A stretch of DNA of 64,000 bases. Source: G963662985 sp963662985. GTDB taxonomy: Bacteria; Chloroflexota; Anaerolineae; Anaerolineales; UBA11579. How positions within the stretch are numbered: the first letter of the stretch is position 1; each line of letters begins with the position of its first letter. A program made the position numbers and the translations under genes. Below are positions 31,711-40,948 of the stretch, one piece after another. The notes beneath the pieces are model-generated. The model was not told the origin of the DNA and made no database searches. It saw only the letters and a list, made by a program, of their open reading frames with translations. The stretch lies in the NCBI GenBank assembly GCA_963662985.1, contig OY760067.1:1674001-1738000 (forward strand), in the 5' to 3' direction.

Positions 31711-32049
31711 ATGTTAGAGTGTGCTCCTATGCAAGGCATTGAAGCACGCAAAAAAGCATTATTACCAGAGGAAATTCGAGAGCAATTCCCTAAATTATAT
31801 GAAACAGATGGAATGGGATTAATGGCAATTGCAATCGTAAAATTCTTTACTCCTGATGCGAATTGGACTTGGTATGCCACAGAATTTGATGGTGAGGATA
31901 TTTTCTTTGGTTTAGTGAATGGATTTGAAAAAGAGCTGGGCTATTTTTCTCTCCATGAATTAGCGACTATAAGAGGGAGGTTGGGTTTGCGGGTTGAGCG
32001 AGATAAAACTTTTGAGCCTGAGACATTGGAAAATCTCAAAAACAACTAG
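31711..32049 (+). CDS. DUF2958 domain protein
   Basis: 112 residues. MGLMAIAIVKFFTPDANWTW and FFGLVNGFEKELGYFSLHEL match the DUF2958 family, small proteins common on plasmids and integrated elements with no known function. The first in-frame ATG is used; M7 is an alternative. Confidence 0.8.
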   Translation: MLECAPMQGIEARKKALLPEEIREQFPKLYETDGMGLMAIAIVKFFTPDANWTWYATEFDGEDIFFGLVNGFEKELGYFSLHELATIRGRLGLRVERDKTFEPETLENLKNN

Positions 32050-32091
32050 AATTCATCATAACAATCAACTAAACTATTTGATCAATAACTA

Positions 32092-32167
32092 AACTAGTAA
32101 TAACAGAGTTGTCTTATTACTGCTTTTCATATAAACTAGTAATAAGAATAGTTCGTAATTACTAGTT
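32092..32167 (+). promoter_or_regulatory. Repeat cluster upstream of the Fic gene, probable operator
   Basis: AACTAGTAATAA occurs at 32092-32103 and 32134-32145, and an inverted copy with one mismatch at 32156-32167. TCTTATTACT (32112-32121) and AGTAATAAGA (32138-32147) form a 10-bp inverted repeat. The cluster ends 12 bases before the ATG, a suitable place for a repressor. Confidence 0.65.
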
Positions 32168-32179
32168 AGAAGAAGAAAA

Positions 32180-33331
32180 ATGAAAACAACAGATTTTTCA
32201 AAAAATATTCCGGGTAAAATAATAAAAACATTAAATGGCTATTATGCCTATATCCCAAACCCACTTCCACCAGAATTAGAATGGTCTACAAAATTATTAG
32301 TACGTCTCGCCTCAGCAGAGAGTAGTCTGGCTCGTTTGGAAGAAGTGGGGCAATCTTTTCCTGTCCCTCATGTTGTTGTTAGACCCTTTGTGAGAAAAGA
32401 AGCAGTTTTATCCTCGCAAATTGAAGGCACACAAACCACATTCCAAAGTTTGCTTAGGTATGAAGCGGAGCAATTAACATTTCTTGAGAAAAACCAAGAT
32501 GTGCATGAAGTGCAAAATTATATCAAAGCGCTAGATTATGGGGTAGAAAGAATCAAAGATTTACCAATCAGTATTCGATTAATTCGAGAGATTCATGCAA
32601 TCTTGATGAAAGGGGTTCGGGGTGAATTAATGACACCGGGTGAAGCCCGCCGAAGTCAAAACTGGATTGGTAGACCGGGTGCTACACTGGAGAAAGCACG
32701 TTATGTGCCTCCTCCCGTAGATGAAATGCTTGAATGTCTATCTGATCTTGAGAAATTTATTCATGCAGATTCTGAATTACCCGCCTTGATAAGAATTGGA
32801 ATGATTCATTATCAATTTGAAGCAATCCATCCATTTTTGGATGGAAATGGTAGAGTAGGGCGCTTGTTAATTACTTTCTTGCTCACAACATGGAAGATCT
32901 TATCTCAGCCACTACTATATCTAAGTATCTTTATTGAGAAAAATAAAACAGAATATTATGATCGTCTCTTAGCTGTAACTCAAAAAGGACAATGGGAAGA
33001 GTGGCTTTTATTCTTCTTAGATGGAGTTCATGAACAAGCGGAAGATGCAGTGGCGAAAATTAAAGCCTTACAAAAAATAAGAGAAACCTATCAAGAAATT
33101 TTTAAAAAAGAACGGGTTCGAGAAAAACTTTCTGATCTGGTGGATTACTTTATTAGTACACCAATCAGTACCATTCCACAGGCAAAAGAAGCATCAGAAC
33201 TAGGAAGCTATTCCATGATGCAAAATTATTTTGATAAATTGATACAGTATGACATCCTTGAAGAGGTGACTGGGAATGAACGTAATCGAGTATATGTTGC
33301 AAAAGAGATTCTTAAAATCTTGGAAGATTAA
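32180..33331 (+). CDS. Fic-domain protein (AMP-transferase type) with C-terminal winged helix
   Basis: 383 residues. An N-terminal inhibitory helix has S78-SQI-E82-G83, matching the (S/T)xxxE(G/N) motif of self-inhibited class II Fic proteins. The Fic core has HPFLDGNGRVGR (217-228) with the catalytic His and nucleotide-binding residues. The C-terminal third resembles a winged helix that could bind the repeat cluster upstream. Fic enzymes usually transfer AMP to protein hydroxyls; the target is unknown. No separate antitoxin gene is needed because the inhibitor is built in. Confidence 0.9.
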   Translation: MKTTDFSKNIPGKIIKTLNGYYAYIPNPLPPELEWSTKLLVRLASAESSLARLEEVGQSFPVPHVVVRPFVRKEAVLSSQIEGTQTTFQSLLRYEAEQLTFLEKNQDVHEVQNYIKALDYGVERIKDLPISIRLIREIHAILMKGVRGELMTPGEARRSQNWIGRPGATLEKARYVPPPVDEMLECLSDLEKFIHADSELPALIRIGMIHYQFEAIHPFLDGNGRVGRLLITFLLTTWKILSQPLLYLSIFIEKNKTEYYDRLLAVTQKGQWEEWLLFFLDGVHEQAEDAVAKIKALQKIRETYQEIFKKERVREKLSDLVDYFISTPISTIPQAKEASELGSYSMMQNYFDKLIQYDILEEVTGNERNRVYVAKEILKILED

Positions 33332-33648
33332 TAAAGTTAGTTAGCAAAAAGCCCAAATTGGGGCTGTAAATTTCCAAAATTCTTTCTGTATTTGAATAGT
33401 ATATAGTTTGATATATTTTCTGTTTATAAAAAGAAATGGTGAAGTTGTAAGCAGTTTTTCCTAAATTATAGGATATTAAATGTGTATAATATACTCAAGA
33501 GGGAATTATTATAGAATTCCAAAAAATGATTTGCTCTGGAAATAATGTCGCAAAATAAAGATTATGCGACGGCTTTCTATTATAATAAGCATTAAATTAT
33601 TTAATAGACAATCTATTGAAATAAAATATAATTAAACAGGTAACAGTA
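33332..33648. other. Intergenic region before the defence-like operon
   Basis: 317 bases, AT-rich. A GTCGCA/TGCGAC hairpin (33547-33570) could be an operator. An AGCCC/GGGCT hairpin near 33350 has no clear T run. No gene seen. Confidence 0.5.
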
Positions 33649-34569
33649 ATGGATGAGAATAGCTCTGTTGTAAAATATTTAGAAGGTGATATAAAAGATA
33701 AAATTGATGAATTAAAAAGCAATAAATTTGATTTAATTATTACATCTCCTCCTTACAATATAGGAAAGGAGTATGAAGATGCTAAGCCTTTTCAAGAATA
33801 TCTTAATGAACAAAAAGAAATCATATCAAGCTTAATAGACTTATTAAGTGAAGATGGAAATATCTGCTGGCAAGTTGGGAACTCTATAGATCCCAGCACT
33901 AAAGAGCTTATTCCATTAGATTTTTACTTTCATCAAATCTTTAAAGATTTAGGATTATTTTTACGCAACAGAATAATTTGGCATTTTGGACATGGATTAC
34001 ATGCTTCTAATAGATTTTCAGGAAGATATGAAACTATTTTATGGTATTCAAAATCAGATAATTATATTTTTAATTTAGATGATGTAAGAGTTCCATCTAA
34101 ATATCCTGGAAAAAGACATTATAAAGGTCCTAATAAAGGACAATTATCTGGAAATCCGAAAGGGAAAAACCCATCAGATGTTTGGGAGGTGGTAATAAAG
34201 GATTGGGAAAAAGAAATTTGGAATATTCCAAATGTGAAAGCAAACCATCGAGAAAAAACAGATCATCCATGCCAATATCCAATTGAATTGGTTGAAAGAT
34301 GTATTTTAGCACTTTCGAATGAAGGTGGGTGGATTTTAGATCCTTTTGCTGGCGTTGGTTCCACATTAATTGCTGCTCAGAAAAATAATAGAAATGCTAT
34401 AGGTGTTGAAATTTTTAAAAAGTATATCGACATAGGTGAAGATAGAATAAATAAATTTAAAAGTGGCGAATTAAAATATCGCCCAATAACACAACCTATT
34501 TATGATTATAAAAAATCAAACTTATCAGTTTTTCCAAAAGAGTTTATAAATCAAAATGAAAGCAAATAA
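33649..34569 (+). CDS. DNA methyltransferase, beta class (probably N4-cytosine)
   Basis: 306 residues. The catalytic motif TSPPY (32-36) precedes the SAM motif DPFAGVGSTLIAAQ near residue 252, the order of beta-class enzymes. SPPY points to N4-cytosine, though N6-adenine is possible. It is the first gene of a five-gene operon; the next gene, a BglII-like protein, overlaps its end. Enzymes pairing with BglII-type nucleases are N4-cytosine methylases, which fits. Confidence 0.9.
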   Translation: MDENSSVVKYLEGDIKDKIDELKSNKFDLIITSPPYNIGKEYEDAKPFQEYLNEQKEIISSLIDLLSEDGNICWQVGNSIDPSTKELIPLDFYFHQIFKDLGLFLRNRIIWHFGHGLHASNRFSGRYETILWYSKSDNYIFNLDDVRVPSKYPGKRHYKGPNKGQLSGNPKGKNPSDVWEVVIKDWEKEIWNIPNVKANHREKTDHPCQYPIELVERCILALSNEGGWILDPFAGVGSTLIAAQKNNRNAIGVEIFKKYIDIGEDRINKFKSGELKYRPITQPIYDYKKSNLSVFPKEFINQNESK

Positions 34570-35023
34570 TTATCAAGATATTTTTAATGCACACCAGATT
34601 CTAAGAAATGAACACACTATTACATATAAGGAAATAATTGATGTAATTTCCTTATGTGATTATAAATTTGGTGTTGAGAATGGTGCTCAAATAAGAAAAT
34701 TCTTGAATTATGAATTCAATAAAATTGGTTGGGCAGATCGAGTAAAAATAAGTGAAAATAATCTAACAGTAAGTTTCGTTAAAGATAATGTAGGAATATG
34801 TTTGCAATTAGGAAATATTGCAAGAATATATGCCGATATTTTAAAAATTTCATATCTTGGTCGTAAAGGAATAATAGATGTGGGAGTAATTATTGTACCT
34901 GACGAATCTGAGGCAAAAAAATTAGGTGGAAATTACGCAAATTTCAGTAGATTATCCAGAGAGATAGTGTTGTTTTCAGAAATCATTAATTTCCCTATTT
35001 TGGCGATGTCAATTTGTTCCTAA
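34556..35023 (+). CDS. BglII-family restriction-endonuclease-like protein lacking catalytic acids
   Basis: 155 residues, short for the family. LQLGNIARIYADILK and GIIDVGVIIVPDESEAKKLG match the BglII/BstYI group as I know it. That family usually carries Asp, eight residues, Glu-x-Gln in its active site (Asp84, Glu93, Gln95 in BglII). Here the matching positions appear to be Ser73, Cys82 and Gln84, so cleavage activity is probably lost. The protein may keep DNA recognition and serve as a sensor. The alignment is by eye. Confidence 0.65.
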   Translation: MKANNYQDIFNAHQILRNEHTITYKEIIDVISLCDYKFGVENGAQIRKFLNYEFNKIGWADRVKISENNLTVSFVKDNVGICLQLGNIARIYADILKISYLGRKGIIDVGVIIVPDESEAKKLGGNYANFSRLSREIVLFSEIINFPILAMSICS

Positions 35024-35035
35024 GAAAGGGAGAAG

Positions 35036-36322
35036 ATGGTAACAAGAGAAGAAAGAATAATTCGAATTAGAGAATCATTGAATAATGTAAGAGATACTGA
35101 AATAGAATTTGAAACTTATAGAGTGAAAGGGTGGAGAGAAAGTACTTTAAGGTGTTCAATTATTAAATTACATTGTAAGTATTTAATGTATAGAATTGAA
35201 AATTCAAGAACTATTCGAGAACAACAAAAATATTTAAAAGAAAATGATGGGTTATTAAAAGATTTTTTTAAAGATCCAGAATCTAATAAAGTACAAGCGG
35301 CTCAAGAAGAGATATTATTACAATTAATAAATCAAAGCGAAAATAATGAAGCATTTCGAAAATCGTTGATCAATGGACAAGAAGAACCAGCAATTATTTC
35401 TTATGATGGTTATATTATTAATGGTAATCGAAGGACAGCAGCATTAAAAGATGAAGGTGTTTCGTATATCTATTGCGTGGTTTTACCTGAAGATGCACAA
35501 AAAATCGATTTTTATACTATAGAGCACAGTTATCAAATCTCTGTTTCATTCAAGGAAGATTATCATTGGGTCAATGAATTAATCAATTATTCACAAGGGG
35601 TGAGTAATTCTGGCTATTCAATTACTAAAGAACAGATGGCTAATACTTTTAATATAAAAACGTCAGAACTTGAAATAAAACTGAGAATGATGATTCTTGT
35701 AGATGAATTTTTGGAATGGAAGGGAATTCCAGTTGAATATGATTATACTAAATTAGATCAGACAGAACAAGTATTTAAGGAATTAGAAAAAGCAATAAAA
35801 AAGATTAAAGATGAGAAAAATCGAAATAAATTAAAAAATGCAATTTTTATGATTATTGAAAATCCTCCTGAGCAAGGTCGCTTATATAAACATGTAACTG
35901 ATATAATAAAATATTGGTCGGATGTTGAGAAAAAGGTTGCTGAAATAGTTGTAGAAAACAATCTTGAAGAAGAAACCCTTGATTCTAAAAACGACAATGA
36001 AAAAGATAAAGATATTTTTGATGAATTTGAAAAAATAAATAATAAGGATATTGATGATAATATTTATCAAAATCCTGAAGATTCTAAAGTAGTTTCAGAA
36101 ATAATAATTGATGCTGTTGAAGATGTAATAGCAGAAAAAAAAGATAAATCAAAAGCAGAATCTCTATACACAGGAGTAAGTTCTGCCTTGAGAGATATTC
36201 AGGGTTTATCAGTTGAAAAATATTCAACTCAATTAGATGCTACAAAAAACAAGTTGCTTGTATTAATTGAAGTGTCAGAAAAATTGATAAAACAAATAGA
36301 TAATTTAAATAAAGAAGATTAA
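35036..36322 (+). CDS. ParB/sulfiredoxin-fold protein of the defence-like operon
   Basis: 428 residues. The central DGYIINGNRRTAALKDEG is the ParB/Srx signature, shared by chromosome-partition ParB, DndB-like and nuclease or NTPase variants. A helical region with HTH-like ITKEQMANTFNIKTSELE follows, then a Lys/Glu-rich coiled tail. In this setting it probably binds DNA and regulates or recruits the helicase; it starts 12 bases after the BglII-like gene and ends two bases before the helicase. Confidence 0.75.
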   Translation: MVTREERIIRIRESLNNVRDTEIEFETYRVKGWRESTLRCSIIKLHCKYLMYRIENSRTIREQQKYLKENDGLLKDFFKDPESNKVQAAQEEILLQLINQSENNEAFRKSLINGQEEPAIISYDGYIINGNRRTAALKDEGVSYIYCVVLPEDAQKIDFYTIEHSYQISVSFKEDYHWVNELINYSQGVSNSGYSITKEQMANTFNIKTSELEIKLRMMILVDEFLEWKGIPVEYDYTKLDQTEQVFKELEKAIKKIKDEKNRNKLKNAIFMIIENPPEQGRLYKHVTDIIKYWSDVEKKVAEIVVENNLEEETLDSKNDNEKDKDIFDEFEKINNKDIDDNIYQNPEDSKVVSEIIIDAVEDVIAEKKDKSKAESLYTGVSSALRDIQGLSVEKYSTQLDATKNKLLVLIEVSEKLIKQIDNLNKED

Positions 36323-36324
36323 TA

Positions 36325-38172
36325 ATGTTTGTTTCTGTAAATCCCAAAACCTTTCAAACACAATTATCTTTTACAAATGAGACAATAAAAAATAAAGTTT
36401 ATTTACTTTTAACCTCGACTTCTTCAATTGTAACTATAAAGGATAACTCTCTTTTTTTACCATGGTTTCAGTTTAAAGATGAGATTGCAAATATTAATTA
36501 TTTAAAAAAAAGGGAAATATTTGAAATAAAGCTTGATGATTTTGCACTATCATTAATTCAAGAATTTCTTGATGATAAAAAGCATATAAATACCAAAATC
36601 TTAAATTTTGAAAATACTAATATAGAAAAAGAACTTATTGAAGCTGGATTCAAAAGAGAATTAACAGATGAACAAAAAAGAGATTTAAAGAAATTGTTAT
36701 ATATGAAACACGGAGCAAATTTCTCTGTTCCTGGTGCTGGCAAAACTACTACATTACTAGCTTTAAATACTCTTTATTCTAAGAAGAAAATAACAGATAA
36801 ATTATTTGTTGTTTCTCCAATTAACGCTTTTATATCATGGGAAGAAGAGATAGCCCAAATATTTGGAAAATACAATAAAAAAATATATCGTATGAAATCT
36901 GATGATATAGATTCTTTAAATCATGAACATTTTTCACGTTACGATGTAATTCTTGTTAATTATGAGAAATTAAGAAAAGATGTTGATAATTTATTTCATT
37001 TCTTTCTTAAAAATAATATTCATTTTGTTTTGGATGAATCTCATAGAATAAAAAGTGGTAAAAACAACTTAAGTTATATTCAAATTATTAAGTTGGCTGA
37101 TTTAGCAAAAAGAAGAGATATTTTATCTGGCACACCAATGCCTCAAAGTTATAAAGATATTGAACCACAATTTTATTACTTGTGGAGAAATAATATTTTC
37201 TCATATATAAATGAAAATGATTCAGAAAACCTTTCTAGAATAAATTCAATTATTGATAATAAATTTGTTCGAACAACAAAAAATGAACTAGGTTTAAAAA
37301 AGCCACAAATTGAATATAAAAATATTAATATGGGGCCTTTACAGTCGGAACTATATGATCTTTTGAGATATGAAATAGCTAGAATCCAGTCAGGAATGGA
37401 TCAACAATCAAAAAGGTATTTTCGATCAATGGGGAAGAATGTAGTTAGATTACTTCAAGTTGCAAGTAACCCTATGTTATTGAGTGCTATGGATGATAAT
37501 TATTTTAATGAGCTTTCAGAAGATATTCCAAATACTTCTGAGATTTGGGAATTATTATACGAATTTGGAAAATTTGAGAAGCCATCAAAAATTGAATATC
37601 TGAAAAAATATGTATCAGAAATATTATCAAATGATAAAGATAAAAAAATTGTAATATGGTCATATTTTGTTCGAAATATTAAATTGTTTGAAAAAATATT
37701 TGAAGGTTTTAATCCTACTTCAATATATGGAGGTATACCAACAGGCAATGATTCTGATGAGGAATTTCGTGAAGGTAGAATTAAGAAATTTCATAATGAT
37801 AAATCATGCCGAATTTTAATTGGTAATCCTCAAGCTTGCGGTGAGGGTATTAGTTTGCATAAAGCTAGTAATCATGCAATTTACTTTGATAGAAATTTTA
37901 ATGCAGCTCATTATTTGCAATCATTTGATAGAATTCATCGATTAGGATTAGATAAGAATATTGAAACTAAGGTAGATATTTTGATATCAAGCAATACTAT
38001 CGATGAAATATTAATTGATAGACTAAATCAAAAGACGCTTGCTATGGGAAAGGTTTTAGATGATCCAAATTTAAAAGAACTTGCATATGATCCGTATGAT
38101 TTACCAGAAGACAGTTCTTCATATTTAGATATGGAAGATATTTATGCAATACATTCTCATATAAAAAAATGA
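36325..38172 (+). CDS. SNF2/superfamily 2 helicase-like ATPase
   Basis: 615 residues. Walker A VPGAGKTTT near residues 135-143, DESHR box (VLDESHRIKSG), motif III SGTPMP, and the C-terminal half with GEGISLHKASNHAIYFDRNF and the arginine-finger segment QSFDRIHRLG. This is the SNF2-type motor found in many defence systems. It should move along or remodel DNA using ATP. It overlaps the next gene by four bases (ATGA). Confidence 0.88.
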   Translation: MFVSVNPKTFQTQLSFTNETIKNKVYLLLTSTSSIVTIKDNSLFLPWFQFKDEIANINYLKKREIFEIKLDDFALSLIQEFLDDKKHINTKILNFENTNIEKELIEAGFKRELTDEQKRDLKKLLYMKHGANFSVPGAGKTTTLLALNTLYSKKKITDKLFVVSPINAFISWEEEIAQIFGKYNKKIYRMKSDDIDSLNHEHFSRYDVILVNYEKLRKDVDNLFHFFLKNNIHFVLDESHRIKSGKNNLSYIQIIKLADLAKRRDILSGTPMPQSYKDIEPQFYYLWRNNIFSYINENDSENLSRINSIIDNKFVRTTKNELGLKKPQIEYKNINMGPLQSELYDLLRYEIARIQSGMDQQSKRYFRSMGKNVVRLLQVASNPMLLSAMDDNYFNELSEDIPNTSEIWELLYEFGKFEKPSKIEYLKKYVSEILSNDKDKKIVIWSYFVRNIKLFEKIFEGFNPTSIYGGIPTGNDSDEEFREGRIKKFHNDKSCRILIGNPQACGEGISLHKASNHAIYFDRNFNAAHYLQSFDRIHRLGLDKNIETKVDILISSNTIDEILIDRLNQKTLAMGKVLDDPNLKELAYDPYDLPEDSSSYLDMEDIYAIHSHIKK

Positions 38173-39116
38173 CTAATTATTCAATATCAAAAATATATAC
38201 AATTTGGAAAATAATTTTCTTAATTGAAAAACACAATCTTCATGAATTTGCTTCAATTAGAAATAGTGTTTTAAATAGTGGAGATTTTGGTGGTACTGCA
38301 CCATTTGATGAAGCAATAAAAATAGGATTAAAAAATAATTTGATCATAATAAGTAATGGAGAGATAATTTTAACAGATTATTCCTCAAATGAATTATTAA
38401 CATTAGACTATGATGAAAATCTTAATGTTACTATATTTAGAAAAATGGTATTCAATTTTATCTATACAAATAAATTCCACTGGATCGGTTTTTTTGATGA
38501 AGATATAGATATTTTCAAGACAGCAATTCCCTATGAGTGGATTGATATTTTAGAATCATCTAATTTGTTTGATTTTTCAGATGAATTGGTAATTTCTTGG
38601 TGGGAGGAGTTAATGTATGGAATTAGCCAAAAAGATGATGAAAGAAATAAACAAATAGGTGATATTGCAGAATTTCTTACATATGAGTTTGAAAGAGAAA
38701 GATTGTCTAAAGATAAAGTACAAAATCCTGGCTTAATAGTAAGGTGGGTTTCGAGAATTAGTGATATTTATGGTTATGATATTAAATCTATTCGGGGAAA
38801 ATTACTGTTGTCTGAATTTGAATTATCATCACCTATATGTATTGAAGTAAAGGGATCTGAGAAAAAAGAAATTGAATATTTCTCATTTTATATAACTAGA
38901 AATGAATGGGAACAAGCAGAACGTAATAGCGACTCATATTTTTTTTACTTTTGGTCTGGGATAAATACAAATTATGAAACAGCTTGTACAGGACCGTATA
39001 TTATTTCAGCTCAATTGATTAAAGATTTTATTCCTGTTGATTCTCATGAATGTTGTAAATGGCAAAAATGTAGATTAAGTATTAATCTGCATTTATTAAA
39101 TAAAATAAATATTTGA
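38169..39116 (+). CDS. DUF3883 (PD-(D/E)xK nuclease-like) protein
   Basis: 315 residues. The C-terminal half has IGDIAEFLTYEFER, then YGYDIKS with Asp204 and ICIEVKGS with Glu226 and Lys228, the pattern of a PD-(D/E)xK nuclease fold as in DUF3883. These residues look intact, in contrast to the BglII-like protein of the operon. DUF3883 proteins often follow helicases in defence loci. It is the last gene of the operon and overlaps the helicase stop. Confidence 0.8.
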   Translation: MTNYSISKIYTIWKIIFLIEKHNLHEFASIRNSVLNSGDFGGTAPFDEAIKIGLKNNLIIISNGEIILTDYSSNELLTLDYDENLNVTIFRKMVFNFIYTNKFHWIGFFDEDIDIFKTAIPYEWIDILESSNLFDFSDELVISWWEELMYGISQKDDERNKQIGDIAEFLTYEFERERLSKDKVQNPGLIVRWVSRISDIYGYDIKSIRGKLLLSEFELSSPICIEVKGSEKKEIEYFSFYITRNEWEQAERNSDSYFFYFWSGINTNYETACTGPYIISAQLIKDFIPVDSHECCKWQKCRLSINLHLLNKINI

Positions 39117-39193
39117 TTTTTTCTAAAAAATATTGCTATAAAACTTAAGAAAAAAATCATGCTTTAGAAAAATTATTAAGAGAGGATTTTTTT

Positions 39194-39618
39194 ATGTTAA
39201 GAGTAAAAACATTTTTATTTGAAGGGGAATTATTACGATTAATATATCAAGAAACAACTAATGTGACAAAAGGTGTTGAATGTGATGTCTATGAATTTGA
39301 AGGTGATAAAAAAAAGATTTAGGAATAATTAGAATTTAGCCAGGGTACAAAACCCCATTTCAAAAAGTATTAAAAGGAGAAAAAACAATTGAAGGATATT
39401 ACTCTGGCAAAGGAAAATTGTTAATCATAAGTCCAGATGGTTCTAAGGAAATTTTCAAATTTGAACCAAATATAGTATATGATTTTTCAGTTGTTATTGA
39501 AGTTGGACAAATAATGCAATGGCAAGCTGATAAAAAATGTGAATTAATTGCATATGAGGTCTGTTATCCGCCATATGAAGATGGAAGATATAAAAATTTA
39601 CTTGAATATGATATATAG
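39194..39618 (+). pseudogene. Broken cupin-fold protein gene
   Basis: ATG 39194 opens a reading frame that stops at a TAG after an 8-A tract (39308-39315). One extra A restores a frame reading DLGIIRI, then a TAG at 39337-39339, then PGYKTPFQKVLKGEKTIEGY and on to 39618, which resembles a small single-domain cupin (GYYSGKGKL, VEVGQIMQWQADK). So there are two lesions: a 1-base loss in a homopolymer and an amber stop where CAG (Gln) would fit. Real decay or sequencing error are both possible. Confidence 0.65.
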
Positions 39619-39811
39619 ATTTGTTGTTGAAAATAACTAATAATATTATTTAGAAACTTTTTATTAATAATTTGCAATTCATTATATTTTAAAATAGATT
39701 ACAAATAATATAATGCTACAACATTTAAACAAAAATTTATATTGATTTTCTAATTTAAATCTTATATAATAAAATTATAGGTTGAAAAAATTATTTAGGA
39801 GGGATTTCTTA

Positions 39812-40933
39812 ATGCCACATATCAATAAACAAATGATTTCTTTTTTTCTAACAACTAAATGTAATTTATGTTGCGAATATTGTTATAACATTGAACAACG
39901 TGAGAAATTAGAAGAAAAAACCTTATCTTTCGAAATAGCAAAGGCAGGGATAGATTTACATTTTTCAAATGGCGGGAAAGAGCATATAAGATTTTATGGC
40001 CCAGGTGAACCTACAGAAGAATTTCAACTTTTGAAAAAAATAACAGAATATGCAAAAAAAATTGCGAAAAAACCTATTACTTTTGAAATGCAAACAAACG
40101 GTTGTTTTTCAAAAGAAGTACGCGAATGGTTATTAGAAAATGCAAATATTTTATGGTTATCTTTTGATGGTGAACCCGACATTCAGAATACAAATCGTCA
40201 CTTTCCAGACAACTCACCTACTTCAGAGGTAATTGAGAGCAATGTGAAATATTTCTTAGAGAATAGAAAAAACAGAGACTTAATGGTTGGAGCAAGGGTA
40301 ACTATAACAAAAATTAACGTGAATAGACAAAAACAAATCGTAGATTATTTTAATTCAATAGGAATAAATTATATTTGGACAGATCCTATATTTCATACGG
40401 TTGATGACATTCCGGTTTCTGAAGATAAAGACAAGCAGGCTTCATATGATTTTGATATGGATTCTTATGTAGAAAATTATCTTGAAGCATATCGATATGC
40501 TAAGACCAAAAATATTTTTTATGGAAGTATTTTTACATGTAATTTTGATGGAAAATGTACGCAACATTGCCGTTCATGCATTCCTGCAATGCATTTTACT
40601 CCAGATGGTTATATATCAGCTTGTGATATGGTTACTTTTGGAGAAGATTCTCATCATATGGATTGTTTTGTTTACGGTAAATGGGATGCGTCTAAACAAA
40701 AATTTGAATTTGACGATAAAAAAATTAAAGCACTTCAAGAGCGAAATATTGAAAATATGGAACATTGCAAAAATTGTTTTGCTGCAGAACATTGTGGAGG
40801 ATATTGTTTAGGAGAAGTTGTGAATGAAACAGGAAGGCTTGATGGACAAAAGAAAATAGCATGTAAAGCTATTAGAAGACTTTATGCAGAGTTAGGTGAA
40901 GCAGAAGCACCATATCCGTATTTACACCCTTAA
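39812..40933 (+). CDS. Radical SAM/SPASM enzyme
   Basis: 373 residues from ATG 39812, which has AGGAGGG nine bases upstream. The CxxxCxxC motif is Cys17, Cys21 and Cys24 (CNLCCEYC). A C-terminal SPASM region follows: CNFDGKCTQHCRSC, YISACDMVTFG, then CKNCFAAEHCGGYC. Such enzymes modify peptides or proteins or activate partner enzymes. It starts a tight six-gene operon. I see no Cys-rich precursor peptide nearby, so the substrate may be encoded elsewhere or be a small molecule or protein. Confidence 0.88.
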   Translation: MPHINKQMISFFLTTKCNLCCEYCYNIEQREKLEEKTLSFEIAKAGIDLHFSNGGKEHIRFYGPGEPTEEFQLLKKITEYAKKIAKKPITFEMQTNGCFSKEVREWLLENANILWLSFDGEPDIQNTNRHFPDNSPTSEVIESNVKYFLENRKNRDLMVGARVTITKINVNRQKQIVDYFNSIGINYIWTDPIFHTVDDIPVSEDKDKQASYDFDMDSYVENYLEAYRYAKTKNIFYGSIFTCNFDGKCTQHCRSCIPAMHFTPDGYISACDMVTFGEDSHHMDCFVYGKWDASKQKFEFDDKKIKALQERNIENMEHCKNCFAAEHCGGYCLGEVVNETGRLDGQKKIACKAIRRLYAELGEAEAPYPYLHP

Positions 40934-40948
40934 AAAATATTTTAAATA

